From: Colwellia sp. 75C3 | GTDB lineage: Bacteria; Pseudomonadota; Gammaproteobacteria; Enterobacterales; Alteromonadaceae | Direction of reading: 5' to 3' | DNA: 64,000 nucleotides | Assembly (NCBI RefSeq): GCF_002836255.1 | Contig: NZ_PJAU01000033.1 | Span: 248,001 to 312,000 of the forward strand | In this document: piece by piece, positions 18,880-28,600 of the stretch | Layout of the letters: each line of letters begins with the position of its first letter | Position numbering within the stretch: the stretch's first letter is position 1 | Program-made: the position numbers and the translations under genes | The notes under the pieces: generated by a model | What the model was told of the DNA's origin: nothing | What the model saw: only the letters and a program-made list of their open reading frames with translations | Databases searched by the model: none

Positions 18880-19515
18880 TTATGCTTCATCCTTAGCAAA
18901 AGCTTTTTCTAGCTTGTCCCAAATATAATCTTGGTCGAGTGCGACTGCTGACATTGTCGAGCAAATTAACCAAAAAATAAAAGCCAGTAGGCCCAGATTA
19001 ACTGATAGCTCAGTATCATCAATTAACTTGTACATAGACACGACAATACCCAGCATAAAGACATTGAGCATAGCCCAGTGGTCAAGATGATGATAAGCGC
19101 GAAAGAAGTTTAACAGCGACGGTTTTAATTTATTAAATTTAAAACAGTAAGATAGGTATAAAGCGCCAGAAAGTCGAACAATAGGTACGGCAATAGCGAA
19201 GAGGAAAACCAAACAGGCGATCATAAAGAAACCACGATCAATCAATACTAAAATACAATCAAATAAAGAAGCTTGATGAAATTGACCTGCCAAGGTAACA
19301 CCCATAATAGGTAACAAAATTGCGGGCAGCATTAGCATTAAGCCAGCAAGAGACCAGTTAAAGCTACGTTCAATAGAGTCGACTTTTCGCTCTATTAACA
19401 TGCTGCCACAACGATTACATTTGGCCAGTTGTCCCTGTTTTAATTGTGGCTTGTCATAGAGCGCATCACATTGCTGACAAGCGACAAATAAGGCGGTATT
19501 AATTTTGTTGTTCAT
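18880..19515 (-). CDS. LetA/PqiA-like inner-membrane protein, N-terminal half
   Basis: It has the same architecture as the next gene: zinc ribbon (CQQCDALYD and CNRCGSMLIE) then four predicted membrane helices between about residues 55 and 200. It is the first gene of the letA-letA-letB set. The near-zero spacing to the second half indicates translational coupling and probably 1:1 production. The two halves are only moderately similar to each other, so this is an old split or an ancestral unfused form rather than a fresh duplication. Confidence 0.85.
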   Translation of the reverse strand: MNNKINTALFVACQQCDALYDKPQLKQGQLAKCNRCGSMLIERKVDSIERSFNWSLAGLMLMLPAILLPIMGVTLAGQFHQASLFDCILVLIDRGFFMIACLVFLFAIAVPIVRLSGALYLSYCFKFNKLKPSLLNFFRAYHHLDHWAMLNVFMLGIVVSMYKLIDDTELSVNLGLLAFIFWLICSTMSAVALDQDYIWDKLEKAFAKDEA

Positions 19516-19561
19516 TTAGCTATTTTATCCATTTACCTGCTGATTTTGCAAAAGTACAATG

Positions 19562-19590
19562 AAAAAAAAGCAGCGATAAACGCTGCTTTT
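19562..19590 (-). terminator. terminator of the triheme cytochrome gene
   Basis: AAAAGCAGCG (19566-19575) and CGCTGCTTTT (19581-19590) form a perfect stem with a 5-base loop; on the minus strand it is followed by a run of eight T residues. Confidence 0.85.
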
Positions 19591-19622
19591 AGAAACTTAT
19601 TAATGAAGCAACCACATCATTA

Positions 19623-20576
19623 TTATTTTAATGACGTGATGTATTGAGAAACAGCTTCAATATCGGCATCTGACAATTTAATCGCGATATTACGCATAAT
19701 ACCGTTGTTGTCATTACCACGACTTCCATCACGGAAGCTAGCAAGTTGCTTTTTCAAGTAAGTTTGGCTTTGACCAGTAATGCTTGGGAAGCCAGCTTGC
19801 TTCATGCCTTTACCGTTTACACCATGACAAGCGATACAAGCAGTAACACCTTTAGCAGCATCGCCGCCTAAGTATAATTTATGGCCTGCTTCATTTGACT
19901 CGCCAGTACCAGCGTTAGTGCTTTGCACTGCAAAGAATGCTGCTAAATCGTGCATGTCTTCTTCAGTTAGTGCTGCAACCATACCGGCCATTAATGGGTC
20001 TTTACGTTCAGCAGATTTGAAATCAGCTAATTGCTTAGCAAGGTAGTTAGCACTTTGACCAGCAAGGCTTGGGTACATAGGTACTAAGCTGTTACCGTCA
20101 GCGCCGTGACAAGCAGCACAAACCATCGCTTTGCTTTTACCTGCGGCTACATTACCTTTGTAAATTGCTGCTGCTGGCGTAGAAGAAAGAATTTCAACAT
20201 TACCTGCTACTGCAGTTGTTGTCGCTGCATCTGTGCTTGAACCTGAAGTTGCTGACGCTGCAGCTTGTTCGATTGCACTTGGTAAGCCTGAGAAATGAGC
20301 CGCTAAATCAGCCATATCTGCTTCAGACAAGTTGGCTGCCATTGGCGCCATCATGGCATCAGTACGAGCACCTGATTTAAAATCTTTTAATTGCTTGATG
20401 ATATAAGCATCATTTTGACCAGCAAGGTTAGGAAACATTGGGCTTGCACTAACACCAGTTGGACCGTGACAGGCGCTACAAGTACCCGCTTTTTCTTTAC
20501 CTGCGTTTGCATCTGCGGCTTGTACAGCACTTACTGAACTTAAAGCTACAAATAGCGAAAAGATAATTTTTTTCAT
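19623..20576 (-). CDS. c4-like periplasmic cytochrome with three heme c domains
   Basis: A signal peptide (residues 1-20, AVQA-ADANAG) is followed by three homologous class I cytochrome domains, each with one CXXCH: CSACH near residue 33, CAACH near 153 and CIACH near 249. Each domain also has the conserved PNLAGQ-, PSLAGQ- or PSITGQ-type motif and a distal Met candidate. Ordinary cytochrome c4 has two domains in about 190-210 residues; this protein has a third, separated by an Ala/Ser/Thr-rich linker (about 107-135). Cytochrome c4 carries electrons to terminal oxidases, so it may serve the cbb3 oxidase that CcoG helps assemble. It is divergent from engB. Confidence 0.9.
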   Translation of the reverse strand: MKKIIFSLFVALSSVSAVQAADANAGKEKAGTCSACHGPTGVSASPMFPNLAGQNDAYIIKQLKDFKSGARTDAMMAPMAANLSEADMADLAAHFSGLPSAIEQAAASATSGSSTDAATTTAVAGNVEILSSTPAAAIYKGNVAAGKSKAMVCAACHGADGNSLVPMYPSLAGQSANYLAKQLADFKSAERKDPLMAGMVAALTEEDMHDLAAFFAVQSTNAGTGESNEAGHKLYLGGDAAKGVTACIACHGVNGKGMKQAGFPSITGQSQTYLKKQLASFRDGSRGNDNNGIMRNIAIKLSDADIEAVSQYITSLK

Positions 20577-20773
20577 TGAGTTGCTCTCTGCTTGTCATTA
20601 ATTACGTAGCTATTTGATTAATATAATCGCTATCTAATTAAAAAATGATAAAAAAGTATGATGGATGTGTCGGCATTTTACACGAATATTAGCGCCGTGT
20701 AATAGTGGATAAGTAAAAATCGAACAAAAAAAACCGTAATTTCACTGTTTTATGCATTTTTTTAATAATAAAA

Positions 20774-21487
20774 GTGAAAGAAAAACGCTATAATGGCGAA
20801 AATTTTAAACGAGTGAAGCCCTTGTCTTCTACAAAGATACATTTAACTAAAGCCGCCTTTACCATCAGCGCCCCAGATATCCGTCGTTTACCAGCTGATT
20901 CTGGTATTGAAGTTGCTTTTGCAGGGCGCTCTAATGCAGGTAAATCAAGCGCTTTGAATACGCTAACCAATCAACGTGGTTTAGCGCGCATTAGTAAAAC
21001 TCCAGGTCGTACTCAGCTTATCAATGTATTTGAAGTAGCAGAGAATCGACGCCTTATAGATTTACCGGGTTATGGTTTTGCCCAAGTGCCATTAGCAATG
21101 AAGAAAAAATGGCAAAAAGCACTGGGTGAATATTTAGAAAAGCGCCAGTGTTTAAAAGGTTTAGTTGTTTTAATGGATATTCGTCATCCGTTAAAAGACT
21201 TAGACATGGATTTAATACAATGGGCCGCAGATAGCGACTTACCTGTATTAGCTTTATTAACTAAGTGTGACAAATTATCACAAGGTAAACGCAGCTCTGA
21301 AGTACTTGCTGTGAAAAAAGCGTTAGAGCCATTAAATGCCAATATTAAAGTGCAGGCTTTTTCTTCGCTTAAATATACCGGTAAAGAACAAGCTGATGCG
21401 GTAATTTGTGAGTGGCTTGAACAAGAAGCAGAAGAGTATGTGCTACCTGATACAGATGACTCAGATGAGTTTACTGAAGAAGAGTAG
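20774..21487 (+). CDS. engB: EngB/YihA/YsxC ribosome-biogenesis GTPase
   Basis: GTPase motifs are all present: G1 [10 protein letters not shown]2 region TPGRTQ, G3 DLPGYG, G4 TKCDK, and G5 FSSLK. The family acts in assembly of the large ribosomal subunit. The longest frame opens with GTG at 20774, but a consensus -10 hexamer TATAAT sits at 20789-20794, inside that extension. GTG at 20813 or TTG at 20822, which begins the conserved part, may therefore be the real start; E. coli EngB also starts close to this conserved part. The acidic C-terminal tail ([12 protein letters not shown]) is a lineage extension. The gene sits opposite the c4-like cytochrome. Confidence 0.97.
   Translation: MKEKRYNGENFKRVKPLSSTKIHLTKAAFTISAPDIRRLPADSGIEVAFAGRSNAGKSSALNTLTNQRGLARISKTPGRTQLINVFEVAENRRLIDLPGYGFAQVPLAMKKKWQKALGEYLEKRQCLKGLVVLMDIRHPLKDLDMDLIQWAADSDLPVLALLTKCDKLSQGKRSSEVLAVKKALEPLNANIKVQAFSSLKYTGKEQADAVICEWLEQEAEEYVLPDTDDSDEFTEEE
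20789..20794 (+). promoter_or_regulatory. consensus -10 hexamer within the annotated 5' end of engB
   Basis: TATAAT on the plus strand. No good -35 is visible at 16-18 bp. If used, transcription starts near 20800, downstream of the longest-frame GTG start, favouring the starts at 20813 or 20822. Confidence 0.5.
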
Positions 21488-21571
21488 TATTATCGCAAAG
21501 TAAGGTTGTTATAAAGTAAGAGCAGCACAATGTGATATGAAAGTGCAGCAATAACACCCTACTTTAAAAAC

Positions 21572-21603
21572 GGGAGAAAGCATTACGCTATTCTCCCTTT
21601 TTT
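21572..21603 (+). terminator. terminator of engB
   Basis: GGGAGAA (21572-21578) and TTCTCCC (21591-21597) form the stem, with six T residues following. Confidence 0.88.
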
Positions 21604-21637
21604 GTGCCTGTTTTTTGGTAATTATTAAGTTAAATAA

Positions 21638-23455
21638 TTACCCGTGATACTCGCTTAGCTTTTTGAACTGTAATTCCACTAAGCGTTGATACAACTCGCA
21701 GTTCTGCAATAACGATTGGTGATCGCCCATTTCGATTATGTTGCCTTGATCTAATACCGCAATGTGATCCGCATGTTGTATGGTTGATAGTCGGTGCGCG
21801 ATTATAATGGTAGTGCGACCACGCATTAATTCTTCTAACGCCTGTTGTACATGATGCTCACTCTCACTATCAAGAGCACTGGTTGCTTCATCTAATAACA
21901 AAATATGCGGGTCTTTTAATATCGCTCTAGCAATGGCGATACGTTGGCGTTGACCGCCAGAAAGACGAACACCACGCTCACCTAAAAAGCTATTATAGCC
22001 TTCAGGTAATTGACTTATAAACTCATGAGCATGGGCTTTTTTAGCCGCTGAAATGACCTCTTCATCAGTAGCTTCAGGTCTGCCATAACGGATATTATGA
22101 AAGACATCACTACTAAATAACGCCGGTTGTTGTGGTACTAAGGCCATTTGTTGACGAAGATCTTTAGGATCAAGTTGACGTATATCTGTACCGCCTAGAG
22201 TAATACGGCCAGATTGAGGATCATAAAAACGTTGTAGTAATTCAAATAACGTTGTTTTCCCTGCGCCAGACGGACCCACTAACGCTAATACCTTGCCTTG
22301 TTCAGCTACTAAGTTAAGCATTTTTGTTGCCGCTTGATCCGGTCGAGAAGGGTAGTTAAAACTTACCGCTTCAAACGCTATTTGTGCGTTGAGATCTTTA
22401 GCTGAAATGGTATTTTCAACAGGAGGACGAATATGGCTTTCAACCTGTAAAATCTCAACTAATCTTTCGGTAGCACCGGCAGCGCGCTGTAATTCACCTA
22501 ATACTTCTGAAATTGTTGCTAAAGAAGAAGCCACTAAAATGGCATAAAATACAAAAGCGCCTAAATCACCGCCGCTCATCTTACCTTGAATTACATCGCT
22601 ACCGCCGACCCACAACATGCCGGTTATGGCGCCAAAAACAATAATAATAACGCCAGCTATTAAAGTGGCACGCTGCATTATACGATTGCGACCAATATTA
22701 AATGATTTTTCAACTTCCTCACCAAAGGCGAGTCTTTCATGTGGTTCGTGGGTATAACTTTGCACTGTTTTTATATGCTCAATGGCTTCACCAGCATAAC
22801 TGCCCACATCGGCCATAGAGTCTTGGCTTTTACGTGATAGTTTTCTTACCTTACGACCATAAAATAATATAGGCACCAAGATAAAAGGCACTGATATTAA
22901 AACGACCAACGTGAGTTTAATATTAGTGGCGAATAGCATAACTAATGCGCCAATAAGCATTAATAAGCTGCGAATTGCCATAGAAAATGAAGAGCCAATA
23001 ATACTCTGTAGCAAGGTGGTATCGGTGGTGATACGCGACATAATATCGCCACTACCATTGGTTTCAAAATAGCTGGGATGCAAAGTTATTACATGATTAA
23101 AAACGGCCAAGCGAATATCTGCACTGACGCGTTCTCCTAACCAAGACACCAAGTAAAATCGGGCAAATGTTCCCCCGGCAATTAATACGGTAATGGCCAG
23201 TATAAATAACACCGCGTGTTGTAACTGCTCAATTGATTGTTGGGCAAAACCCTCATCAATAAGCATTCTAACCCCCTGACCAACAGATAACATTACCGCA
23301 GCGGTAAAAATTAGCGCTATGAAAGCAGCTAATACGTGACCTTTATAAGGGCGAATAAACTGAATTAGCTCAAAGAGTATGGCAACTTTTTTTGGTTGTT
23401 TATCTTGGTCTAAAGCGGTTTTGGTAAGTGAGTCGGTTGAGGATTGTTCCGACAT
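21638..23455 (-). CDS. MsbA/BmrA-type ABC exporter half-transporter
   Basis: A type IV exporter membrane domain (six helices, about residues 40-330) is fused to an ATPase domain with Walker A GPSGAGKTT, signature LSGGQRQRIAIARAI, Walker B ILLLDEATSALD and the H-loop IIIAHRLSTI. At 605 residues it is full length for a homodimeric half-transporter. Such proteins export lipids or hydrophobic drugs; the substrate is not predictable here. It has a good ribosome site (AAGGGATCTT before ATG). It is convergent with engB and monocistronic. Confidence 0.9.
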   Translation of the reverse strand: MSEQSSTDSLTKTALDQDKQPKKVAILFELIQFIRPYKGHVLAAFIALIFTAAVMLSVGQGVRMLIDEGFAQQSIEQLQHAVLFILAITVLIAGGTFARFYLVSWLGERVSADIRLAVFNHVITLHPSYFETNGSGDIMSRITTDTTLLQSIIGSSFSMAIRSLLMLIGALVMLFATNIKLTLVVLISVPFILVPILFYGRKVRKLSRKSQDSMADVGSYAGEAIEHIKTVQSYTHEPHERLAFGEEVEKSFNIGRNRIMQRATLIAGVIIIVFGAITGMLWVGGSDVIQGKMSGGDLGAFVFYAILVASSLATISEVLGELQRAAGATERLVEILQVESHIRPPVENTISAKDLNAQIAFEAVSFNYPSRPDQAATKMLNLVAEQGKVLALVGPSGAGKTTLFELLQRFYDPQSGRITLGGTDIRQLDPKDLRQQMALVPQQPALFSSDVFHNIRYGRPEATDEEVISAAKKAHAHEFISQLPEGYNSFLGERGVRLSGGQRQRIAIARAILKDPHILLLDEATSALDSESEHHVQQALEELMRGRTTIIIAHRLSTIQHADHIAVLDQGNIIEMGDHQSLLQNCELYQRLVELQFKKLSEYHG

Positions 23456-23746
23456 AAGATCCCTTATTCTTTAGCTAGTTATAATATGGGTCAAGCGACT
23501 AGCAGGTGAGTTATTGCCCGTAGTCTACGCTTTTCATTACCGTTGAACTAGCTAACATGATCTAAAGTTGAGGATCTTAACGAACAAATAACGCGCAAAG
23601 AGTAAAAAATCAGCGCTAAAAAGATAAGAGAGTAGTACTTTATTAACGGCAATGCTGAAAGGAATCAGTAGGGAAGGACACAATTAAAGGCTTGTGATGT
23701 AAAGGCATAAGGATAAAGCTGAGAGGTTATCACTGAATTTCAGGCA

Positions 23747-23798
23747 TAAAAAAACCGATGATACTTCAACACTAATAAATAGTGAAGAATTACATCGG
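23747..23798 (-). terminator. terminator-like long hairpin downstream of the Detocs operon
   Basis: CCGATG (23755-23760) pairs with CATCGG (23793-23798), and the interior ACTTCAaCACT pairs with AGTGaAG. On the minus strand it ends in a run of seven T residues. It could end transcripts from the 24040-29094 operon, about 250 bases past its last stop codon. The remainder of 23456-24039 has no gene; three short inverted repeats at 23841-23914 are listed separately. Confidence 0.6.
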
Positions 23799-23840
23799 CA
23801 TAAGCTTATGGGGAAGCTACAAAAAAATTATTACAATAAG

Positions 23841-23914
23841 TGTTCGCTTAAGAACAAAGTGATTATAGAGCAACGACTCTATATAAGTAAAGTCATTTAT
23901 AGAGTAGTTACTCT
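23841..23914. repeat. cluster of three short inverted repeats downstream of the Detocs operon
   Basis: TGTTC-GCTTAA-GAACA at 23841-23856, TATAGAG-CAACGA-CTCTATA at 23864-23883, and AGAGTA-GT-TACTCT at 23901-23914. The last is followed on the plus strand by TTTTTATTT. They may be 3' UTR structures or operators for the ABC exporter gene; neither can be shown. Confidence 0.4.
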
Positions 23915-24039
23915 TTTTATTTGATTTAGATCATTATTGGATCATTGGTGGTTGTGTGGAACGACATAAATAATGGGATCAGCGACAGAAAATGAGATTT
24001 TTTACATAATATTCAAATAGGATTTGTATTATTTGTTAA

Positions 24040-25194
24040 TTAAAAAGCAAATATAGATGAGGCTAAAGCTAATATACCTCCCCAGAAATAAAATTTGATA
24101 TTGTTGAATAGGTTCTCTTTTAATTCACTGAATATACCCTTATTTATTTTTGGAGCTTTTACAACCGTTAATTCATCCAAGATGGGTAACCAGTATGTAT
24201 TGTAAAAGGTAGGTGATTCTTCAAAAAATGAATGGCCGCCTATATGAAACCTGTTAATAACAGATTCTGATTCAAATGTATAAAATCCTGTTCTACCTGC
24301 CATACCTAGTTTAGGTGTAAACAATTCTGAGAAAAGCAAAGCTTTATCTTTAATTCCGCAGTCATTCACAATTAAACCAATATTTAGATTCCTTTTTACT
24401 TCGCACCAAGGGAAGTTCCTTTTAAGCACACTACCAGCTAATACAACAGAGCGAATGCGAGGTGAGTTCTCAAGGCTCATGGTTCTGAGCTTATTACCTA
24501 GAAGATAGGTTCCAAAACTATGGCTAAAAAAATAAAAATCGCTATCTGGAAAAGCTAAAAACAGTGCATCAAGTTCCATTGAAAAAGATTGATATATTTT
24601 ATCTTTCTGCTTATTCGACATAAGTTTTAATGCAGATATGTGAAAGTATTCAAATTTTCTGCATACGATATCAGGGTCATTATTTGGGAGGGAATCTTCA
24701 AGTTTGTCCTGCCACTTACCTGCCGTGCTTATGCCATGTACTGTTATAATTACTTTCTTTCCAGACGTTCTCTTTGAAGATTTGTTTGACCTTTTTAACC
24801 AGTTAATCTTTCCTTCTAATGCTAACTCCCAGTCGTCTGAAGAGGCACTGCTGTATAAGTTAAAATCAAATGATTTGAATTTAGCCGAATATTGATCTTT
24901 CAATTCGTTATAGGCTGTAACTCCTATAATACTCTTAGGAACTTGAAGATTATCATTTTCAATTTCATTTAAGATTGTTATGCCGGAATCAGGCTTCGAT
25001 TTACCTTTGTTCCTTATTGGGAGGTTCATGTCTAACACAACAATGTCATATTGAATAAGCATCATTTCTTCAAGGGCATCACTAACAGATATTACTCTTT
25101 TTACTTGGTTTTTATCTATTCCACACTCTAAAGCGACACTTAATGCCATATCAGCTTTATCGTCATTATCTTCAACAATTAAAATTAAGATCAT
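24040..25194 (-). CDS. dtcC: receiver domain fused to alpha/beta hydrolase with C-terminal membrane helix (DtcC-like Detocs effector)
   Basis: Residues 1-125 are a response-regulator receiver (acidic VEDNDD, phospho-acceptor D55 in IVVLDMNLP, T93). Residues 147-345 look like an alpha/beta hydrolase: a strand and oxyanion turn VIITVHGIS at 148-156, a nucleophile elbow SHSFG with S226, and a likely catalytic His at 317 or 321. Residues 367-384 are a hydrophobic tail, probably a membrane helix. Detocs effectors couple a receiver to a toxic domain, most often an ATP-cleaving nucleosidase, and hydrolase versions are known. The start overlaps the stop of the receiver gene by 4 bases (ATGA). A lipid or other ester at the membrane is a plausible substrate, by inference. 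Confidence 0.78.
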   Translation of the reverse strand: MILILIVEDNDDKADMALSVALECGIDKNQVKRVISVSDALEEMMLIQYDIVVLDMNLPIRNKGKSKPDSGITILNEIENDNLQVPKSIIGVTAYNELKDQYSAKFKSFDFNLYSSASSDDWELALEGKINWLKRSNKSSKRTSGKKVIITVHGISTAGKWQDKLEDSLPNNDPDIVCRKFEYFHISALKLMSNKQKDKIYQSFSMELDALFLAFPDSDFYFFSHSFGTYLLGNKLRTMSLENSPRIRSVVLAGSVLKRNFPWCEVKRNLNIGLIVNDCGIKDKALLFSELFTPKLGMAGRTGFYTFESESVINRFHIGGHSFFEESPTFYNTYWLPILDELTVVKAPKINKGIFSELKENLFNNIKFYFWGGILALASSIFAF

Positions 25195-25646
25195 ATTTCA
25201 AATACTTCCTTTATAAGCTTTGTTAAAGAGTCCTTCCAAAGGTCAGAGGTACTATCATAGATTACATATCCACAAAGAAAGTTAGAATATGTATCAAATA
25301 AATCATCATAAATTTCGCTTAGAGACATAATGTCATCATGCCTACCAAATTCACTGAATTGGGAAAAAATTATACATTTAGGTGGAGATATACTGTGATA
25401 GTTAAGTGTCGCTAATACGTCTTTCCCAGCTAATGAGCGCTTAGTCTTTTTGCTTTTTAATTTACTACTACTGGTGGGCATTGTCATGTCTAGCATCACT
25501 AAATCATACGTTTCACTTTCTACCTTAGAAACGGTCTCTTTAAAAGAGCCACTTACCCCTATCTCAACCCCATATTTCTTACTATTAAAAAACTCTGTAA
25601 GCTCATCAATTTTTTCTTCAGAATCATCAGCTATTAAGATCTTCAT
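25191..25646 (-). CDS. dtcB: stand-alone receiver-domain protein (DtcB-like)
   Basis: The 151 residues are a single receiver domain: acidic pocket ADDSEE at 6-11 and phospho-acceptor D53 in DLVMLDMTMP, with no output domain. A loop at 58-72 rich in Lys and Ser lies just after the phospho-acceptor. The position of the conserved receiver Lys appears to be Tyr (Y130 in VIYDSTSDLW), and the effector has a matching Tyr. In described Detocs systems the stand-alone receiver drains stray phosphate from the kinase, so the effector is not set off by accident; the same role is inferred here. The gene overlaps the sensor gene by 20 bases and the effector gene by 4. Confidence 0.8.
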   Translation of the reverse strand: MKILIADDSEEKIDELTEFFNSKKYGVEIGVSGSFKETVSKVESETYDLVMLDMTMPTSSSKLKSKKTKRSLAGKDVLATLNYHSISPPKCIIFSQFSEFGRHDDIMSLSEIYDDLFDTYSNFLCGYVIYDSTSDLWKDSLTKLIKEVFEI

Positions 25647-28600
25647 ATTTTATTTTCTCTATATCAAAAATTTCTATTACGATGTTAAATCTATTATTCT
25701 CTAATAGTACATGCATTTGATTTCTAAGCTTAATACGGTTGTCGAGAATACTTTTTATTTTATATATTCCACTACCTGTGTCTTTAGCTGCTTTATCAAT
25801 TATATTGCCAGCTAAGTTTTCATTAATTTCTTCTATTTTTGCTTTCAAGGCACATACTTTCGAAGGGTGAACATCATTAGAATATTTAATGTAAAATTTA
25901 TCACCGTTACCTAGGAAGCTTTCAGTGATACTTAAGTGCTCGTCATAACCACAATGTTTAACTGAGTTTTCTTGTATTAGTGAAAATAATGTGGCAAAAG
26001 AAGTAAAATATGGACTACTTATAATGAATGTCGCTGTATCAATTATTTCATAATCAATTTTAATTGTTGGATATAATGAGGACACTAATTCTTTAGCTTT
26101 GTGGTTGGCAGCTCCTAATACAAATGGGCTTTTTGGATCACCTGACCAAGCAAACCAATTATCTAGTTTATCGAATCTATCTTCACATTGGGCTTTGGCA
26201 AGATTAATTTTTTTCTCAAAATTTCTAGGAACAAACTCCATGTTATCAATAAAGTTAGCGAATTTTTCTAATAAAATGTTTCTAAATTCAGGAAGGTTTT
26301 TGTTTTTGATTTTAGAAAGTATAAGATCTGTTTTGTCATCTAACATATCAAACACTTCTTCAATTATTTGTTGTAGAGAGGCTCCTTCTTTGTAGAGTTC
26401 AACTACAAAATCTAATAGCTTTGTTTTAATGGGATACCCAAATAATCTTTCCACATTAGTAACATCTTCCCCTGAATCGACATGGCAAAGGTTTCTGAAA
26501 CCAATAAGAGTCTGATCTATATCTTTCAAAAAACTAGAATAGGAGTTTTTTATATTGTTCAAAACTTCGTGGTCATACAATTTGTAATCTTCAAAAATCG
26601 CCTCTACGTTAAAGGTGCCATCTTCTAATTTCCTGCCTGCTATTTTATTTGATTTAAGAGGTGCCCAAAAATGATTAACAATTTCGCCATGGCGGAAGCC
26701 TACATTTAAGCTATTATCTAAACCAAAGAGTTTATTCACTGTGTATTCTTTAAATATTTTAGCTATCATGTCAGTTAACTTGAGATGGAATTTACTACCA
26801 GAAATTGTAACTACGTTTTTATGGTCAGCTAAAGCTATTCTCTTAAAGTCTTCCTCTAAAATGTCCATATCCTTTAATAAGGAATAATCAGAATCTAGCT
26901 CATCTAATAACAGTACCTTTAAAGACTCTTTATCAACTTGGATTCTTCCTTCAATCTCATCGGAAGAACAAACATATAAAACCATCCTATTGAATGCTGA
27001 GTTATATTCATTAAGAATATATCTGTATAGAGTTGATTGTTCCTCGCTATCAAGATCCCGTAGTAAGTTACTGCATATTTTTATTCTGGCAATATATACA
27101 TCTATATCGTCATCAAACAACCTAATAAACCCATCTAAAACATCTATGGTTAATACATGAGTTAAAATCAGAGGCTGTACAGGCCAGTCATTGATAGTCA
27201 ATTTCTCTAAACTATCTAAACTATCAAAACCTAAAACTCTAATAAGGTTCTCTGATATATTTGATATTTCCTGAGAGATATCATCTTCTGAAAACTCCGT
27301 GTTATAGTAATGTAATATAACGGCGCAGGCCTCTAAAAGCTTAATGTCTGTATTATACTTAATATTAAATATTATGTACTTTGACACTTCTTTCAATGGA
27401 AAGAGTGATGGCTCAAAGCCAGCTAGAAGTACTTCTGATAATTTGTTTATTACTAAGTCATATTCAGAATTCAAAAAATAAGACTCTATTAATCTTGACT
27501 GAACTTCGTGAGAACAGAAATGAGGGCAGTCAATAGCTAAAAGTTTATTATAAAGCTCGGTTGATTCCTCATATTGACAGTTATGAAATGCATAATCAGC
27601 TTTTAACTTCAAAAAGCGCCATATAGGAATATTTTTGGAGATAGCCAAATTATCAGCATTAACCTTTAAGGACTCATTAATGAAACTATATTCACCATAG
27701 TATTCAAATAGTTCTTTTTTTAGTTCTGGGGTATTCAATAACTTCGTTATATTGTCTAAATCAAACGGGTTAAGGTTTACTTGTACCATATCTGCAAAAT
27801 TATATTGTTTTGAAATTCCTTTTCTGTCACTTATTTCATACTTATAAACTTGTGCTTTCAAATGATATGCCCAATCACATTGTTTAAGGTTCAAGAATAT
27901 TTTACTAAGTTTTTTTACGTTGTAATGAATCCCATATTTATTGTAAAGATTAGATATACATTCAATAATATCACTTAATGGACCTGTGACCTCTAGCTTT
28001 TCAGATGTGTAATTAATTGACTTTGCAACTATCTCATAGATAATCGAAAGGGAAGGTCTTTCGGTAAGCGCTATATTTGCTAAACGAATTACTTCATCAA
28101 AATTCTCTGCAATATATGCATCGAAAATTTCTGAAACTGTATTATCAATAGTAATACTATTTAGTTTTTCATTAGTATTGTTGAGTTGATCAAATTTCCC
28201 TAATGCTAAAGTTAATTCATAATCATTAAATTTAGAATCAGATCTTCTAATTTCTTTCAAGGTTTTATCTAAGTTAATCTGGTTTATGTAACAATAACGA
28301 AGAGTTCGAAGAAAAAAAGAATACAAATCACACAGCCTTGAATTTGCATATCCTCCGATGAATACCCTATAGTCGTTATAATTTTCAGATGGCTCAAAAT
28401 TATATCTAAATTTAATTAAGTCTTCATAGGCTGATAAACCTTCAGCTCTGAGATCTTCTCTCTGCCGACTTAAAGAAGATAAGTAGTATTGATAGGTCGT
28501 GGAAGTCCTTGATTTAGCTACTTCAAATAATATACTAGTGCTGGAAGTAGTGTTAATATCATCAGGTAAATCACTTCTAAATTTTAATATCTCACTATCT

